Assembly (NCBI GenBank): GCA_027459665.1
Contig: DAIDHN010000005.1
Span: 1-64,000 of the forward strand
Origin: Chthonomonadaceae bacterium
GTDB lineage: Bacteria; Armatimonadota; Chthonomonadetes; Chthonomonadales; Chthonomonadaceae
Direction: 5' to 3'
DNA: 64,000 nucleotides
Part shown: piece by piece, positions 62,337 through 64,000 of the stretch
Numbering within the stretch: position 1 is the stretch's first letter
Layout of the letters: every line of letters begins with the position of its first letter
Notes under the pieces: generated by a model
The model's database searches: none
What the model saw: the letters and a program-made list of their open reading frames with translations, nothing else
Told to the model about the DNA's origin: nothing
Program-made: the position numbers and the translations under genes

Positions 62337-63194
62337 ATGAGGTTTAGAGCTGTGGGTCCACGGTGGAGAAAGTACATGCCTGCCCTGCTTGCACTGGCAA
62401 TACTGCCTCAGGGAGCAAGCGCAAAAATGCCGCGCGGCTCGTTCCTGACCCGCCCGGCTTCCAACCCGCGCCAGCTCATGTATCTGCTAAAAACACACCC
62501 GCTGCTGCTTCGGCGGTATCAGCTTGTTTTTTCCATGTCGAAACAGCAGCTGCTTCACCTGTTTTCAACCATGCATCTTGAGCGCCTGTCTCACAACATC
62601 AAAGTAGAGGTCTGGTTTATACACCGGGTTCGTTCGGGAAAAGAATATGCCGGGTACCACGAAACGATTCTCAAAAAAGGCTCGCTGGTCTTTGCCGCCT
62701 CCAATGGAACCCCTTTTCTGGTGAAAACCTGCGGCAATCTTATTTCGCGTCTGCCCAGCCAGATTTTCCTGGTTGCCCGCCCCTCGCTCAATACAGGGCA
62801 AATCACTCTCAACACGCAGGCATTTCCATCTGCCAGCTTCTCTTTTCTGCCGCCTGCATCTTCCCCGCCCGGCGATGTTATTATTCCTGCATCAATTTCT
62901 GTATCAGGGGTAAACAGTATAATGCCGCCTCTGCTCGTCACTTCCAATTCATATCTGCCCTATGCCTGGCTGGCTCTGCCCGCCCTGATTGGAACAGTGG
63001 CAGGCACAGGCAGCGGCGGATCAGCAGCGATTGGGCTGCCGCTGCCTGCACAGGTGCAAACTGCATCGGCCGCTGCCTCCCAGCCATCTCTGTTTTCTCC
63101 TCCCGCTGTGCCTGAAAGCCCTCTGGGAGTCACAATGCTTTTTGGAGCGTCGGCTTTGCTCTACGCATTGTCCCGGCGCTCACACAGGCGCTAG
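62337..63194 (+). CDS. Exported protein with PEP-CTERM-like C-terminal anchor
   Basis: A 285-residue protein. It has a signal peptide (ending ILPQGASA), a beta-rich middle (a VWFIHRVRSG stretch and an ILKKGSLVFAAS hairpin) and a C-terminal VPESPLGVTMLFGASALLYALSRRSHRR tail, seen in parts: a Pro-Glu motif, a hydrophobic segment and an Arg cluster, like PEP-CTERM sorting signals, though PESP replaces PEP. That suggests exosortase-type processing, but no exosortase gene is in this window. The start is uncertain: the 62337 ATG lacks a ribosome binding site, while the ATG at 62376 has GGAGAAA upstream. Confidence 0.75.
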   Translation: MRFRAVGPRWRKYMPALLALAILPQGASAKMPRGSFLTRPASNPRQLMYLLKTHPLLLRRYQLVFSMSKQQLLHLFSTMHLERLSHNIKVEVWFIHRVRSGKEYAGYHETILKKGSLVFAASNGTPFLVKTCGNLISRLPSQIFLVARPSLNTGQITLNTQAFPSASFSFLPPASSPPGDVIIPASISVSGVNSIMPPLLVTSNSYLPYAWLALPALIGTVAGTGSGGSAAIGLPLPAQVQTASAAASQPSLFSPPAVPESPLGVTMLFGASALLYALSRRSHRR

Positions 63195-64000
63195 CCTAAA
63201 AACCCTCTGGTGCGCATCCAGTGTGCGCACTGGTCTGTCCAGGTTACAAAGGGAGCAGAGAGATTTCCCAACCCGTACCCGTGCGCCCCCGCTTCATACA
63301 TATGCAGTTCATTGGGCACTTTGCAGGCAAGCAGCGCCTGCGCCATCAGCAGGCTGTTTTCTGCCTGCACAGAGTCATCTGCCGTGTATACCTGAAACAC
63401 CGGCGGGGTTTGTGAAGTTACCTGTTTCTCGCTGCTCATCAGTTCTATCAGTTCGGCAGAAGGGTTTTCTCCCAGCAGCGCATACCGGCTGCCTTCATGG
63501 GCATGAGGCGGATACATGGTAATCACCGGATAGACAAGCACTGCCAGGTCTGGCCGGCAGGAGCATTGTTCAACCGGGTCGGCATGGCTTTGCCTGCCAG
63601 CATCAAAATGGGTAGCCAGTGAGGAGGCAAGATGCCCTCCCGCCGAAAACCCCAGTATGCCAACCCTTTCGGCATCCAGCCCAAGCTCTGCAGTGCGAAA
63701 TCGTGCAGTGCGCACTGCACGTGCTGCATCGTGCAGCATGGCCGGGTGCCTGTAATGCGGGTGCAGGCGATAGCGCAGCACCCAGGCGGTTATCCCCAGG
63801 CTGTTCAGCCACTCTCCTACAGGCTCTGCCTCATGGTCTGCCAGCGCCATATACCCTCCTCCCGGGCACACCACCACAGAGGCGCCGCACCGTTTGTCTT
63901 CGGGAGGCAGCATCAGCCTCAAAGTAGGCAGGGGCGCTTCAGCAGAAAGAAGTTCTTCACCTCCCTCTGGCCAGAGCGGCACAGGGTCTGGTATTTTTTG
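63191..64000 (-). CDS. Alpha/beta hydrolase (acetyl/xylan esterase-like), 5'-partial
   Basis: The frame encodes 270 codons and stays open to the right edge of the window, so the gene is partial at its start; the residues before the first GTG (63982) fit the IPxLWPEG opening of carbohydrate acetyl esterases. The nucleophile motif is GFSAGGHLA, the acid Asp lies near YTADDSVQAE and the His in AGAHGYGL. The family often deacetylates xylan or short esters. The last four bases, CTAG, are shared with the stop of the convergent gene. Confidence 0.88.
   Translation of the reverse strand, partial: QKIPDPVPLWPEGGEELLSAEAPLPTLRLMLPPEDKRCGASVVVCPGGGYMALADHEAEPVGEWLNSLGITAWVLRYRLHPHYRHPAMLHDAARAVRTARFRTAELGLDAERVGILGFSAGGHLASSLATHFDAGRQSHADPVEQCSCRPDLAVLVYPVITMYPPHAHEGSRYALLGENPSAELIELMSSEKQVTSQTPPVFQVYTADDSVQAENSLLMAQALLACKVPNELHMYEAGAHGYGLGNLSAPFVTWTDQCAHWMRTRGFLG

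Overview
The window is gene-dense chromosomal DNA from a diderm (two-membrane) bacterium. It carries BamA, two Skp/OmpH-like proteins, a TamB-like protein, lipoproteins with clear lipoboxes and an anhydro-MurNAc kinase for wall recycling. It also has futalosine-type menaquinone synthesis (mqnE), LL-diaminopimelate aminotransferase and secreted plant-polysaccharide hydrolases (GH27, GH127-like). The base composition is moderately GC-rich. This mix suggests a free-living heterotroph of a deep-branching diderm phylum; Armatimonadota is my best guess, but that is inference because no rRNA or ribosomal protein gene is present. I saw no tRNA, rRNA, CRISPR array, insertion sequence or prophage.

Layout. 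0-9.3 kb (+): a hypothetical protein, pirin, a GT2/methyltransferase pair, an ECF sigma factor with its zinc anti-sigma factor and a free-standing STN-domain protein, a GT4 glycosyltransferase and an NPCBM-GH27 alpha-galactosidase, closed by a bidirectional terminator. 9.3-15.6 kb (-): anmK, a small membrane protein, pepV-like dipeptidase, hemW, tsaC and mqnE. 15.8-16.9 kb (+): a strong promoter drives a Cys-rich exported protein frameshifted at a 10-C tract and then a membrane protein whose paralogue lies at 59.4-60.0 kb. 17.1-20.6 kb: aldo/keto reductase, aspS and an LprI-like protein. 20.6-24.8 kb (-): eno, a small protein, pyk, ftsB-like and a TSUP exporter. 25-35.7 kb (-): an outer-membrane biogenesis block (lipA, TamB, ECF sigma factor, bamA, ompH, OmpH-like lipoprotein). 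36-42.6 kb (-): a nitrate reductase module (NarB/NasA-type catalytic subunit, NarI-like membrane protein, NarK-like transporter, small membrane protein, Rieske protein, 4Fe-4S protein, RIC repair protein). 42.8-50.3 kb: metF, an MocA-type oxidoreductase, an anion transporter, DUF2071 and DCC proteins, prs and glmU. 50.8-57.3 kb (+): zinc-ribbon protein, holB, ABC ATPase, MFS exporter, dapL, lipoprotein hydrolase and SDR. 57.3-64 kb: GH127-like glycosidase, the second paralogue, a PQQ-like beta-propeller protein under a perfect-consensus promoter, a PEP-CTERM-like surface protein and a partial esterase.

The strongest unusual signals are: (1) the poly-C-interrupted Cys-rich gene with a near-consensus promoter and the two paralogous membrane proteins under matching promoters; (2) three genes whose best Shine-Dalgarno-supported start codon is AUA or GUA; (3) an ECF sigma/anti-sigma pair followed by a soluble protein with two STN-like domains; and (4) a compact nitrate reductase module with its own Rieske and NarI-like electron-transfer proteins. 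All functional assignments rest on reading motifs and family resemblance in the sequence; no database search was run.
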